A stretch of DNA of 64,000 nt from Acinetobacter chengduensis. GTDB taxonomy: Bacteria > Pseudomonadota > Gammaproteobacteria > Pseudomonadales > Moraxellaceae. The notes under the pieces are model-generated. The model was given only the letters and a program-made list of their open reading frames with translations, ran no database searches and was not told where the DNA came from. Of this stretch, positions 52,476-61,286 are shown in pieces. Position numbers and translations under genes: made by a program. Each line of letters begins with the position of its first letter. The first letter of the stretch is position 1. The stretch is taken from the NCBI RefSeq assembly GCF_003664645.1, contig NZ_RCHC01000001.1, forward strand, positions 62,001 through 126,000, given 5' to 3'.

Positions 52476-53057
52476 TATCTCAGTATTGATCACGAGTTTT
52501 ATTTAAATGCTCATTCATGTTCTTATGAAAATGTTATGGCCTATTCAGCCTGATAACCGTGTGGCTTAAACACAAATACTAAAAAACCAATTTAGCCACT
52601 CATGCACTATGATAAACACAATAAAAAAAGAAAGGGAAGATAAGCGCAGGCGAAATTGGTTGCCCGTCACCATTGAGACATCCACTCAAAAACCTTAATA
52701 AATAAATGTTTATTCTAATTTTTTTAAAAGAAATGCAAATCTAAAATGCAATAATTGAATACAGTTTTAAACCCAAACAAGTATAAATTTTATGCTAATC
52801 TAATGATTAATGAACAAGATAAAGGGTATTTTTTCTTGGGTGAACCATTTCATTAGTAAATGAAAACTATCAACTGATAAATTTTAATTATAATTGTACA
52901 TGGGGTCGATAGTGCTTAAGTCTAATCTCCTAAAGTCTATCTAGGACTAGAAAAACACACATGATAAAACATCATTATTACTGATCTACAACGCAGCTCA
53001 CTGTGTTCAGATCACAAAATGGATAAATAATTTAATTAGAATTCGGGTAAGAAAAAC
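52476..53057. other. Long leader or intergenic region before ackA
   Basis: About 580 bp, AT-rich. A 29-codon frame at 52609 has no SD and was not called. GGGTAAG at 53046-53052 is the likely ackA ribosome site. The length suggests a regulated promoter, but no clear operator was found. Confidence 0.4.
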
Positions 53058-54275
53058 GTGTCTACATCAGTATTAGTAATTAACTGCGGGTCTTCTTCAA
53101 TTAAATATGCGTTGGTTTCTGAACGTCGTGAAGACCGTATTTTCGGCTTAGCGGAAAACCTAGGCTCACCTGAAGCTCGAATCAAAGGAATTACCACTGG
53201 TGGCCAAGAACTTGAATTGTCTATTCCAAATGCCGATCATGAAAAAGCATTGGAAACAATTCTTGAGCGTTTATCACATCATAACCCACAAGCGATTGGT
53301 CACCGTGTTGTACATGGTGGCACACTCACCAAAGCTGAATTGCTTACTCCAGAAATTATTGAACGTATTCGTGAAGCGACACCACTTGCACCACTGCATA
53401 ACCCTGCCCATTTAGTGGGTATTGATGCCACTATGCGTTTGTTCCCGCACTTGCCACAAATTGCGGTATTTGATACAGCATTTCACCAAACTATGCCTTC
53501 GCATGCGTACCGTTATGCATTACCTAAATTCCTCTACACCATGCACAATGTACGTCGTTATGGCTTCCATGGTACCAGTCATGCTTATGTATCAGAACGC
53601 GGCTCTCAACTTGCAGGAAGTTTCAAACAAGGTGGTTGGTTAACAGCACACTTAGGCAATGGTAGTTCAACCTGTGCGATTTGGAATGGTCAATCAGTAG
53701 ATACTTCTATGGGCCTTACCCCACTTGAAGGCGTGGTGATGGGCACACGAAGTGGTGATGTCGACCCGAGTATTCACAGCTTCTTGGCATCGAATCTGGG
53801 CTGGGATATTTATAAAATTGACAAAATGTTGAATAGCCAATCAGGTTTACTCGGTTTATCAGACCTCTCTAATGATATGCGTACGCTGATTGAAGCAGCA
53901 GATGAGGGCAATGAAGATGCAGCCCTTGCAATTGAAGTCTTCTGCTACCGTTTAGCAAAATCTTTAGCTGCACTTAGCTGTGGCTTACCGCGTATTGATG
54001 GCTTGTTCTTCACAGGCGGAATTGGTGAAAACTCAGCGCTCATTCGTGAAAAAACTTTGGCTTACCTGCCACACTTCGGTTTTAACTTGAGTAAAGAAAA
54101 TAACAATGCATTAAAACGCGGTACTGAAGGACGTATTGATGCAGGTACAGGCCCACAAATTTGGGTAGTTCCAACCGATGAAGAAGGCCGTATTGCCAAA
54201 GAAACAGAGCATGTCGTAGCTACTTTGGAGCATGCTACAACAAAAAAGTCTGAAGCAGAAACTGAAGTTGCATAA
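53058..54275 (+). CDS. ackA: Acetate kinase
   Basis: Interconverts acetate + ATP with acetyl phosphate. 405 residues, GTG start. ASKHA-fold motifs: [14 protein letters not shown] (N-terminal phosphate loop), [28 protein letters not shown] and [13 protein letters not shown]. It is followed 69 bp later by pta, giving the reversible acetate activation/overflow pathway. The C-terminal tail is Glu/Thr rich and probably disordered. Confidence 0.96.
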   Translation: MSTSVLVINCGSSSIKYALVSERREDRIFGLAENLGSPEARIKGITTGGQELELSIPNADHEKALETILERLSHHNPQAIGHRVVHGGTLTKAELLTPEIIERIREATPLAPLHNPAHLVGIDATMRLFPHLPQIAVFDTAFHQTMPSHAYRYALPKFLYTMHNVRRYGFHGTSHAYVSERGSQLAGSFKQGGWLTAHLGNGSSTCAIWNGQSVDTSMGLTPLEGVVMGTRSGDVDPSIHSFLASNLGWDIYKIDKMLNSQSGLLGLSDLSNDMRTLIEAADEGNEDAALAIEVFCYRLAKSLAALSCGLPRIDGLFFTGGIGENSALIREKTLAYLPHFGFNLSKENNNALKRGTEGRIDAGTGPQIWVVPTDEEGRIAKETEHVVATLEHATTKKSEAETEVA

Positions 54276-54344
54276 GCAACTTCAGGGTTCATTTCAGCCA
54301 CTATTTTAATATATTTACAAACTTAGCTTTTTGATTTTGACATT

Positions 54345-56486
54345 ATGAAAACGATTTTACTTGTACCCACTGGGGAAAGCGTAGGTTTAACCTCTGCATG
54401 CTTGGGCCTAATTTATGCGTTGGAATGCCAGGGCATTAAAGCTGGTTTTTTAAAACCTTTTGCACAAGAAGCGCAAAACACAACAGATCGTACAACGGCG
54501 CTTTATCGTCATCTTTTTAGCAATGAAACAGTTGAACCCATCAGTTATGCTGAAGTTACACGTCGTTTAAGCCACGATGAAAATGACGAACTATTAGAAG
54601 ATGCTGTTCGCCTACATCGTGAAATTGCAAAAAAACATGATCTGATTATTGTTGAAGGTTTAGTACCAAATAACCAAGATTCTTTTGCATCAGAACTTAA
54701 TGCAGACCTTGCCAAAGCTCTTGATGCGAAAGTGGTGATTGTCAGTACAGCAGATATTCGAAATCCAACAGCGACGCTGGAAAAAATTGAAGCACCATTG
54801 CGTGCTTTTGGTGGAGCAAACAATTCACGCTCAGCAGGCGTATTGTTTATGCGAACCAAAGGTTTGCCAGAAAGTGCAGCCCAAGTGCCTGTAACATTGG
54901 ATCCAAGCCTACGTTTAATTAGTGATAGCACTCAATTTGCAACACAACTACAAGCTTTAAATGCACATATTGGTTCTGAACATTTTCCAATGATTGGCTT
55001 AGTACCTTTTAGTAACACCCTAAGTGTGCCACGCATGTCTGATCTTGCATCGCATATTGCGGCACACTGGATTAATGAAGGCGAAGCCAAACAACGTCGT
55101 GTGTTACACAGCAGTTTAATTGCATCCAACATCGAACATGAGCTACATAAATTTGTTGCGGGCGAACTAATTATTAGTGCATCTGACCGTATCGATGTAT
55201 TACTCGCGAGTAGCCTTGCAAGTAGCAATGGCATTCCACTGGCTGGTTTAGTACTGACCGAACACCATAAACCGAATGAAAATGTTTTAAATTTCTGTCA
55301 GACAGCAATCAAACAGGGTTTACCTATTTTACATACGCCGCTCAGCACTTTTGAAACTGCAGAAAAACTGGCGAAGCTCAGTAATGAAATTCCAGTCGAC
55401 GATACTGAACGTGCCGAGCAAGTGACACGTTTTGTATCAAGTCATATCGACCCTGAATGGATAACTCAATTGGTAAATGGCTCTTACAAACCTCGCCTGT
55501 CGCCTTCTGCATTCCGCCATGAGTTGGTACAAAAGTCGATTGCAGCCAAAAAACGCATTGTATTGCCTGAAGGAGATGAGCCACGCACCGTACAGGCAGC
55601 TGCAATTTGCCAAGCACGTGGCATTGCTCAGTGTGTGCTCCTTGCAAAACCTGAAGATGTAGTTGAAGTGGCAAAAGCACGTGGTATTGAACTCCCACAC
55701 GATCTTGAAATTATTGATCCAGACTTAATTCGCGATAACTATATTGAGAAAATGGTTGAGCTACGTAAAGGCAAAGTGAACGAACTGCAAGCCCGCGAAC
55801 AACTACAAGATACTGTTGTGCTAGGCACTATGATGCTAGCACTCGATCAAGTTGATGGTTTAGTTTCAGGTGCGGTACATACCACTGCCAATACTGTACG
55901 CCCTGCTTTCCAGCTGATTAAAACTGCACCAGACTATTCATTAGTATCATCTGTTTTCTTCATGCTACTACCAGATGAAGTCTATGTATATGGCGACTGT
56001 GCAATTAATCCAGACCCAAGTGCAACGGAATTAGCAGAGATTGCTATTCAGTCAGCTGATTCTGCTAAAGCATTTGGCATTGATCCACGCATTGCCATGA
56101 TTTCTTACTCAACAGGCACATCAGGCGCTGGTGCAGATGTGGAAAAAGTTGCTGAAGCGACCCGTATTGCACAAGAACGCCGTCCAGATTTACTTATCGA
56201 TGGCCCATTACAATACGATGCTGCATCTGTAGAAAGTGTTGGACGCTCTAAAGCTCCAGACTCCCAAGTTGCAGGCCGTGCCAATGTGTTTATTTTCCCA
56301 GACTTAAATACAGGTAATACAACTTATAAAGCGGTACAGCGCTCTGCTGATGTAGTCAGTGTTGGCCCAATGTTGCAAGGCTTAAACAAACCAGTGAATG
56401 ATTTATCACGTGGTGCACTTGTAGATGACATCGTATTTACGATTGCATTAACTGCCATTCAAGCAGAACAACAAACAGCTGAGTAA
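54345..56486 (+). CDS. pta: Phosphate acetyltransferase (long form)
   Basis: Converts acetyl-CoA and phosphate to acetyl phosphate. 713 residues, the long enterobacterial-type layout. An N-terminal BioD-like P-loop domain has TILLVPTGESVGLTSACLG. A DRTGG domain (about 215-330) follows. The catalytic PTA_PTB domain (about 380-713) contains KKRIVLPEGDEPRTVQAA, GMMLALDQVDGLVSGAVHTT and SYSTGTSGAG. Works with ackA. Confidence 0.96.
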   Translation: MKTILLVPTGESVGLTSACLGLIYALECQGIKAGFLKPFAQEAQNTTDRTTALYRHLFSNETVEPISYAEVTRRLSHDENDELLEDAVRLHREIAKKHDLIIVEGLVPNNQDSFASELNADLAKALDAKVVIVSTADIRNPTATLEKIEAPLRAFGGANNSRSAGVLFMRTKGLPESAAQVPVTLDPSLRLISDSTQFATQLQALNAHIGSEHFPMIGLVPFSNTLSVPRMSDLASHIAAHWINEGEAKQRRVLHSSLIASNIEHELHKFVAGELIISASDRIDVLLASSLASSNGIPLAGLVLTEHHKPNENVLNFCQTAIKQGLPILHTPLSTFETAEKLAKLSNEIPVDDTERAEQVTRFVSSHIDPEWITQLVNGSYKPRLSPSAFRHELVQKSIAAKKRIVLPEGDEPRTVQAAAICQARGIAQCVLLAKPEDVVEVAKARGIELPHDLEIIDPDLIRDNYIEKMVELRKGKVNELQAREQLQDTVVLGTMMLALDQVDGLVSGAVHTTANTVRPAFQLIKTAPDYSLVSSVFFMLLPDEVYVYGDCAINPDPSATELAEIAIQSADSAKAFGIDPRIAMISYSTGTSGAGADVEKVAEATRIAQERRPDLLIDGPLQYDAASVESVGRSKAPDSQVAGRANVFIFPDLNTGNTTYKAVQRSADVVSVGPMLQGLNKPVNDLSRGALVDDIVFTIALTAIQAEQQTAE

Positions 56487-56525
56487 TTTAAACGTTATTC
56501 AACTTTCCGCAGTGTGTATCGAATG

Positions 56526-56555
56526 CCACCCAATCAGAAGATTGGGTGGTTTTTT
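56526..56555 (+). terminator. ackA-pta terminator
   Basis: CCACCCAATC-AGAA-GATTGGGTGG-TTTTTT, perfect 10-bp stem with a T-run. Confidence 0.92.
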
Positions 56556-56654
56556 ATATGGATTTTATATAAAGGAGCGATTATTTAAGGCGAATAAATG
56601 TAAAAATGATTGATGCTTACAACGGCCTATATTCATCAATAAAGTCTCAACATT

Positions 56655-57071
56655 ATGAAAAATAACGGTAGTTGCCTGTGTGGGAAAGTTAAATTTATCA
56701 TCAACAAAGATCTTCCGATGATTTACTATTGCCACTGTAGTTTATGTCGCAAACAAAGTGGTACAGGAGCAAATTCAGCGACATTGGTGAAAGATACGTT
56801 ATTTGAATGGGTTTCTGGTATAGACTGTATTGCAACATTTAAAAAAGAATTAGGTTTTACTTCTTGTTTTTGTAAAAATTATGGATATCCAGTTCCTAAC
56901 CCAGTTGGAAATACCTCATTCATTTGGATTCCACTTAAATTATTAAATGATACACCAGTATTTCAGAAAAATTTAAGCTTCTGCCTCAATTCGAAGATTA
57001 GTTGGTCACCTGTAATAGCAGTAGATCAGGAATACTTAGAGTTACCCAATTGGAATGAACTAGAAGATTAA
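56655..57071 (+). CDS. GFA/CENP-V-family zinc protein with incomplete zinc site
   Basis: 138 residues. The family N-terminus SCLCGKVKF and the CHCSLCRKQSG motif are intact. The third motif, normally FCxxCG, reads FCKNYGYPV, so one expected zinc Cys is a Tyr; the FIWIPLKLLNDTP strand is normal. GFA proteins bind zinc and some bind glutathione, but most members have no proven reaction. AT-rich and isolated, possibly acquired. A 14-bp dyad (57065-57095) overlaps its stop codon. Confidence 0.8.
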   Translation: MKNNGSCLCGKVKFIINKDLPMIYYCHCSLCRKQSGTGANSATLVKDTLFEWVSGIDCIATFKKELGFTSCFCKNYGYPVPNPVGNTSFIWIPLKLLNDTPVFQKNLSFCLNSKISWSPVIAVDQEYLELPNWNELED

Positions 57072-57095
57072 TTTTAGATTTTCTAAAATTAATCT
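57065..57095. repeat. AT-rich perfect dyad at the GFA gene's stop
   Basis: AGATTAATTTTAGA / TCTAAAATTAATCT, 14-bp arms with a TTT spacer. No T-run follows outside; could terminate weakly in both directions. Confidence 0.5.
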
Positions 57096-57242
57096 AATAC
57101 GCCAGAATTGAATTTTAGTTTATAAAAATCAATAATTTAAATTAAAAATATAAATCATGCTGATTGACTTTTTAATAAAAATAATCATATTTCACAGGCA
57201 ACATTTAATCCTTACGCCACATGATTATATAACCTGATTTAA

Positions 57243-57854
57243 TCATAACTTTCGCGCCAGCCACACCGTATGCCCTGCACATTCAGCATCTTCTACAATC
57301 ATCTTTAGTACTTCGAAACCATGTTCTGCCAGTAAGTCACGATACTCCTGTTGCGATAAACTCGCATGATATAAGGCTTCACCAAACATATTGCCAATAG
57401 CCACACCTTCAGCTGGGCCACTGCTAAACATGAGCACCGTACCCTGAGTCGAAAATTTAGAAAATTGGTGAAACATTTGACGCTGATCATCTGGCGTTAA
57501 ATGAAAAAAACTGTCCCATGCCAAAATACCTCGATAAGTCTGGTTCAATTGCACAGAGCGCATATCTGCAATCAGCCAAGTTTGATTAGGAAAATTTTGT
57601 TCCGCCAATTCGATCATGACTTCTGAACTATCAACACCGGTTAATGTATGACCATGTTGTATTAAATATTTGGCAATCGGTTTACCTGAACCACAGCCCA
57701 AATCTAGAATTGTCGCCTGCTGTGCTAATAAGGCCAGAAAAGCATCTAGCCAGCTTTTTTCATATAAATACTCGCCACGTAATGCTGTCCATGCACGACC
57801 ATATTTCTTATAAATATCAATAATATTATTGGCAAGATGCTGTTGTTCGCTCAT
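57243..57854 (-). CDS. Class I SAM-dependent methyltransferase
   Basis: 203 residues from the ATG at 57854, with AGGA just upstream. Motif I ATILDLGCGSGKPIAKYL, acidic end of beta2 TGVDSSEVMI, motif II-like IADMRSVQLN and post-motif GILAWDSFFHL are all present. Methyltransf_25/11 type. Substrate unknown. It lies downstream of the microprotein unit on the same strand, but that unit has its own terminator. Confidence 0.85.
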   Translation of the reverse strand: MSEQQHLANNIIDIYKKYGRAWTALRGEYLYEKSWLDAFLALLAQQATILDLGCGSGKPIAKYLIQHGHTLTGVDSSEVMIELAEQNFPNQTWLIADMRSVQLNQTYRGILAWDSFFHLTPDDQRQMFHQFSKFSTQGTVLMFSSGPAEGVAIGNMFGEALYHASLSQQEYRDLLAEHGFEVLKMIVEDAECAGHTVWLARKL

Positions 57855-57943
57855 CAGGAATGCCTCAATGATTTTGAATGAGTATAGCGAAGGCAAAAAG
57901 ATAAAATATTATTATTAGGCATTGGAGATAAAATGATAGACAT

Positions 57944-57980
57944 AAAAAAAGAAGATGAAGTTTTAAACTTGATCTTCTTT
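57944..57980 (-). terminator. Intrinsic terminator of the microprotein gene
   Basis: Minus strand: 16-bp arms (57965-57980 and 57948-57963) with one mismatch, followed by T7 (57944-57950, shared with the stem base). The last six sense codons and the stop are inside the hairpin. Confidence 0.75.
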
Positions 57981-58052
57981 CTGTCCGTACATCCACGTTG
58001 CGGCGATATAAATTGAAAAGCCAACAACCATCAAAACACTTGTAACTGTCAT
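57963..58052 (-). CDS. 29-residue single-span membrane microprotein, PhoB-box controlled
   Basis: Found by reading the minus strand; too short for routine gene calling. Product: MTVTSVLMVVGFSIYIAATW continuing MYGQKEDQV. One hydrophobic helix (about 3-20) is followed by a polar, charged tail. SD CAGG is eight bases before the ATG. Upstream at correct spacing are a -10 (CATAAT, 58082-58087) and a PhoB box (58098-58115), and an intrinsic terminator overlaps the 3' end. A transcript of about 130 nt is predicted. Size and topology recall regulatory or accessory micropeptides (CydX, KdpF, MgrB types), but the sequence matches none that I recognise. Confidence 0.65.
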   Translation of the reverse strand: MTVTSVLMVVGFSIYIAATWMYGQKEDQV

Positions 58053-58081
58053 TATGATGACCTGTGATTTATGTTGAGTTT

Positions 58082-58115
58082 ATTATGCGAAAGTTTTATG
58101 ACAGTTATATGACAA
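58082..58115 (-). promoter_or_regulatory. PhoB (Pho) box and -10 of the microprotein gene
   Basis: Minus strand TTGTCATATAACTGTCAT (58098-58115) differs by one base from the consensus CTGTCATAWAWCTGTCAY. CATAAT follows ten bases later (58082-58087), the usual spacing for a PhoB-activated promoter lacking a -35. A weaker third 11-bp repeat (CTTTCGCAT) continues downstream. Confidence 0.65.
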
Positions 58116-58354
58116 ATTTGTCATAATTATAATTATTATTTTTAATAAATAAAAACAATCACTTAATTACTTTATTTTAATCTTAAATCAAAAAAATGTT
58201 GAAATTTGTCATCATGAATAATCATATCATGATGTAGGGTTTACATCAGGACATCTGTGTAGAATTTATTGCTCTGCCCTATTCGGTCGCTCAAATAGGC
58301 TTATATCTTCTTGTGTGATCTGTAGCATCCTCAAAATTATTTATCTTAATGAAT
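58116..58354. other. AT-rich intergenic region upstream of the microprotein
   Basis: No gene seen. A TGACAAATTTGTCA palindrome partly overlaps the upstream edge of the PhoB box. Confidence 0.4.
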
Positions 58355-58382
58355 AAAAATGGGAGCTTAAGCTCCCATTTTT
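58355..58382 (-). terminator. Terminator of the gentisate operon
   Basis: Perfect 28-bp palindrome, AAAAATGGGAGCTT / AAGCTCCCATTTTT, about 80 bp after the transporter stop. Confidence 0.85.
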
Positions 58383-58464
58383 GAATTCGTATAAAGTCTA
58401 AACTGTTAAGTTTTAGACCATTCCAATCATTGTCTAAACTTAATTCGTAGAGTTAAAACCTATC

Positions 58465-59823
58465 TTAAGCTTTTCCCATACTTGGTTTAATGACTTGTTG
58501 GCCTGAACTTTTTAAGCGTTTAATCATAAATAATGAGAACGCGGCAAAAACTGCTGGAATTGCCAAAATCGACATGATTTCAAAACTTGAAAGATTGAGT
58601 GACATTAACCAACCACCAATCACAGATCCAACGACAGAACCAGAGCGGCCTACTGCATTGGCCCAACTTACGCCTGTTGCACGGCAATACGTCGGATAAA
58701 AACCTGAGGTAAACGCATTCACACCAACTTGCGAGCCACTAATACCCACACCTACACCAAACATAGCAAGCATGAGTAACAGCATATTGGCTTGCTCAAT
58801 ACCAAAACCTAAACAAATAAGGAATAGGCCACCTAATACATACACAAAACTCAAGACTTTAACAGGCTCAATTTTATCCATGCATAGACCAATCACAATA
58901 GCGCCAATGGTGCCACCAATTTGGAAAATTGAGGTTAACCAAGATGCATTCACCAAGTTAAAACCTTCATTGGTTAAAAGTGTTGGCATCCAGCTTGAAA
59001 TCATATAAATGATTAACAAGCTCATAAAAAATGTACACCAAATTAAGATCGTACCCAAAGCAAATTGACGACTAAACAATGCCTTAATACTGACTTTATT
59101 TTTTGCTTCACTGGTACTGGGTAAAAGTTTTGGTAACTGAGTTAAATGCGGTGCAATGCTTTTTAGAACTTTATCAATTTTATGCTGTGCATGATTTTTC
59201 AACACCATAAATCTTAATGACTCAGGCAAAAACCACATGAGAAAAGGCACGATTACTAATGGCATAATGCCACCAATCAATAAAATACCATGCCAACTTA
59301 CGTACGGGAGTAACTGAGCGGATGCAATACCACCAAGCGCTGAACCAATAGTAAAACCACAGAACATAAGGGTAACAAGACTTGAACGACGTTTGGATGG
59401 GCTATATTCAGACGTTAAGGTAATCGCATTTGGCATAGCGCCACCTAAACCTAAGCCTGTAATAAAACGCCAAATAATTAAGGAGTGTAAATCTGTAGTA
59501 AATGCACTCACTAAGCTTGCCAAACCAAATAAAATTACAGAACCAACTAAAATAGGTTTACGGCCAAACTTATCTGACAGTGGACCAAAAATCAGTGCAC
59601 CAGCCATCAGACCAAATAAACCTGCACCAAATAATGGTGCTAAATCTGCTGCTTGTAATGCCCATTCAGCTTTTAGTGCGGGTGCAATAAAACCAACGGC
59701 TGCAGTATCAAAACCATCAATTGCAACGATTAAAAAACACAGCCAAATAATGCGTTTTTGTGCACTAGATAAAGGATTATCGTCTATAAAATTTTGTACA
59801 TCTACGTGTTGATTGTGAGACAT
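58465..59823 (-). CDS. MFS aromatic-acid transporter (AAHS family)
   Basis: 452 residues, 12 TM helices. AAHS signatures: DGFDTAAVGFIAPAL in TM1, GPLSDKFGRKPILVGS between TM2 and TM3, RFITGLGLGGAMPNAITL in TM4, and the central-loop helices before TM7. Homologues (BenK, PcaK, MhbT, GenK) import benzoate-type acids with protons. As the last gene of a gentisate operon, it most likely imports 3-hydroxybenzoate or gentisate. A terminator hairpin precedes it, so its level may be set separately. Confidence 0.9.
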   Translation of the reverse strand: MSHNQHVDVQNFIDDNPLSSAQKRIIWLCFLIVAIDGFDTAAVGFIAPALKAEWALQAADLAPLFGAGLFGLMAGALIFGPLSDKFGRKPILVGSVILFGLASLVSAFTTDLHSLIIWRFITGLGLGGAMPNAITLTSEYSPSKRRSSLVTLMFCGFTIGSALGGIASAQLLPYVSWHGILLIGGIMPLVIVPFLMWFLPESLRFMVLKNHAQHKIDKVLKSIAPHLTQLPKLLPSTSEAKNKVSIKALFSRQFALGTILIWCTFFMSLLIIYMISSWMPTLLTNEGFNLVNASWLTSIFQIGGTIGAIVIGLCMDKIEPVKVLSFVYVLGGLFLICLGFGIEQANMLLLMLAMFGVGVGISGSQVGVNAFTSGFYPTYCRATGVSWANAVGRSGSVVGSVIGGWLMSLNLSSFEIMSILAIPAVFAAFSLFMIKRLKSSGQQVIKPSMGKA

Positions 59824-59870
59824 TCATCTCTCCTTTTGTCGCCTAGTCAGCGCCCTACATCCCTTCATCA

Positions 59871-59900
59871 AAAAAATACCCTCAAATGAGGGTATTTTTT
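59871..59900. terminator. Hairpin terminator inside the gentisate operon
   Basis: A6-TACCCTC-AAAT-GAGGGTA-T6, between the hydrolase stop (59909) and transporter start (59823). T-runs on both sides; expected to reduce read-through into the transporter gene. Confidence 0.85.
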
Positions 59901-59908
59901 CTTTTTCA

Positions 59909-60613
59909 TTAAGCAACTTTTACTGTAATGCCAGTTAAACCTGCAACTTCAGCACGCATTTCATCTCCACGTACAACAGCACCCACTCCTTCTGGTGTAC
60001 CTGTGAAAATTAAATCACCTTGTTTAAGTTCAAATAATGTAGAAAGGTTTGCAATTGTTTCAGCAATATTCCAAATCAAATGCGTTACATCACTACGTTG
60101 TTCTGTTTGACCATTTACAGTTAAGTGAATATCACCTGAATTTAATTCGCCCGTTTGTGAAATTGGGTGAATCAAACCAATTGGCGCTGAGTAATCAAAT
60201 GCTTTACCCACTTCCCAAGGACGACCTTTTTCACGTTGTGCCATTTGTAAATCACGACGTGTCATGTCTAAACCAACTGCATAACCATAAATATAGTTCA
60301 CAGCATCTTCGACTGAAATATTTTTACCATCCTTACCAATTGCAACAACCAACTCAATTTCATAGTGATAGTTAGAGGTTAAGCTTGGATAAGGGATCGT
60401 TACTGCTTCATTTTCCGGAACAGGTACAATTGACTCTGGGTCGTTTGGCTTACAAAAGAAAAATGGCGGTTCACGATCTGGATCGAAACCCATTTCACGT
60501 GCATGCGCAGCATAGTTACGACCTACACAGTAAACACGACGTACTGGAAATAATGCATCTGTATCTTTTACTGGTAAACCAACAATTGGCATTGGATTAA
60601 ATACGAAACTCAT
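59909..60613 (-). CDS. Fumarylpyruvate hydrolase (FAH family)
   Basis: Cleaves fumarylpyruvate to fumarate and pyruvate, the last step of the gentisate pathway. Start placed at the second ATG (60613), six bases after AAGGA; 234 residues. FAH-fold motifs: VYCVGRNYAAHAREMG, FFFCKPNDPESIV, HYEIELVVAIGKDG (metal-binding E-x-E) and FTGTPEGVGAV. Operon neighbours fix the substrate better than sequence alone, which also fits acylpyruvases. Confidence 0.92.
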   Translation of the reverse strand: MSFVFNPMPIVGLPVKDTDALFPVRRVYCVGRNYAAHAREMGFDPDREPPFFFCKPNDPESIVPVPENEAVTIPYPSLTSNYHYEIELVVAIGKDGKNISVEDAVNYIYGYAVGLDMTRRDLQMAQREKGRPWEVGKAFDYSAPIGLIHPISQTGELNSGDIHLTVNGQTEQRSDVTHLIWNIAETIANLSTLFELKQGDLIFTGTPEGVGAVVRGDEMRAEVAGLTGITVKVA

Positions 60614-60647
60614 GTTCATTCCTTGTTTATTTCAATATTTGGCTGGA

Positions 60648-61286
60648 TTACACAGCATCAGGTTGATTTTTTGGGCTAGCGTTTTGAAATGCATCTAATT
60701 GCATACACGCATCATAAACACGTTGAATATTTGGATATTGCGTCATATCAACATGAAAACGTTTGGATGAATCCACTTGTGGAATCACGTAGGCATCTGC
60801 AATCGTAGGGCTATTCCCTACACAGAAATCACCACGTTGTTGATCTTGTTCAAGCAGTTGTTCTAAAGCACTAAATCCTTCATGAATCCAATGCTGACAC
60901 CATGCTTCAACTTGTTGATCATCAAGTTTTAAAGTATTGCGGAGATACTCTAAAATGCGTTTGTTATTAATGGGGTGAATATCACAGCCAACCAAAGCGG
61001 CAATAGCACGCACTTTAGCACGTGCAGGCTCTTCTTTTGGCAATAATGCGGGAGTTGGATACTGCTCTTCTAACCATTCAATAATTGAAGGGCTTTGAAT
61101 CAGCTTTTGATCATTTACTTCAAGTACAGGCACAAAACCTTGTGGATTAATTTCTTTAAAGCTCGCCAGTTTATGCTCATTTTTCATTAATGAAATTGGC
61201 TGAAAGTCGTAGCTAATTTGCTTTAAATTTAAAATAATACGTGTTCTGTGCGATGTACCACTGCGGAAAAAACCATACATTTTCAT
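60648..61286 (-). CDS. Maleylpyruvate isomerase (zeta-class GST)
   Basis: Glutathione-dependent cis-trans isomerisation of maleylpyruvate to fumarylpyruvate. 212 residues. The thioredoxin-like N-domain FRSGTSHRTRIILNLK carries the zeta-class Ser; VPVLEVND is the cis-Pro loop and IIEWLEEQYP the GSH-binding end. The helical C-domain has GNSPTIADAYVIPQV. Related to MaiA and NagL; gentisate context favours maleylpyruvate over maleylacetoacetate. Its ATG overlaps the hydroxylase stop by 4 bp. Confidence 0.9.
   Translation of the reverse strand: MKMYGFFRSGTSHRTRIILNLKQISYDFQPISLMKNEHKLASFKEINPQGFVPVLEVNDQKLIQSPSIIEWLEEQYPTPALLPKEEPARAKVRAIAALVGCDIHPINNKRILEYLRNTLKLDDQQVEAWCQHWIHEGFSALEQLLEQDQQRGDFCVGNSPTIADAYVIPQVDSSKRFHVDMTQYPNIQRVYDACMQLDAFQNASPKNQPDAV

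Noticed and set aside
52609-52698. 29-codon frame MINTIKKEREDKRRRNWLPV... upstream of ackA
   Set aside because: No SD, no hydrophobic or conserved pattern, no promoter or terminator around it.
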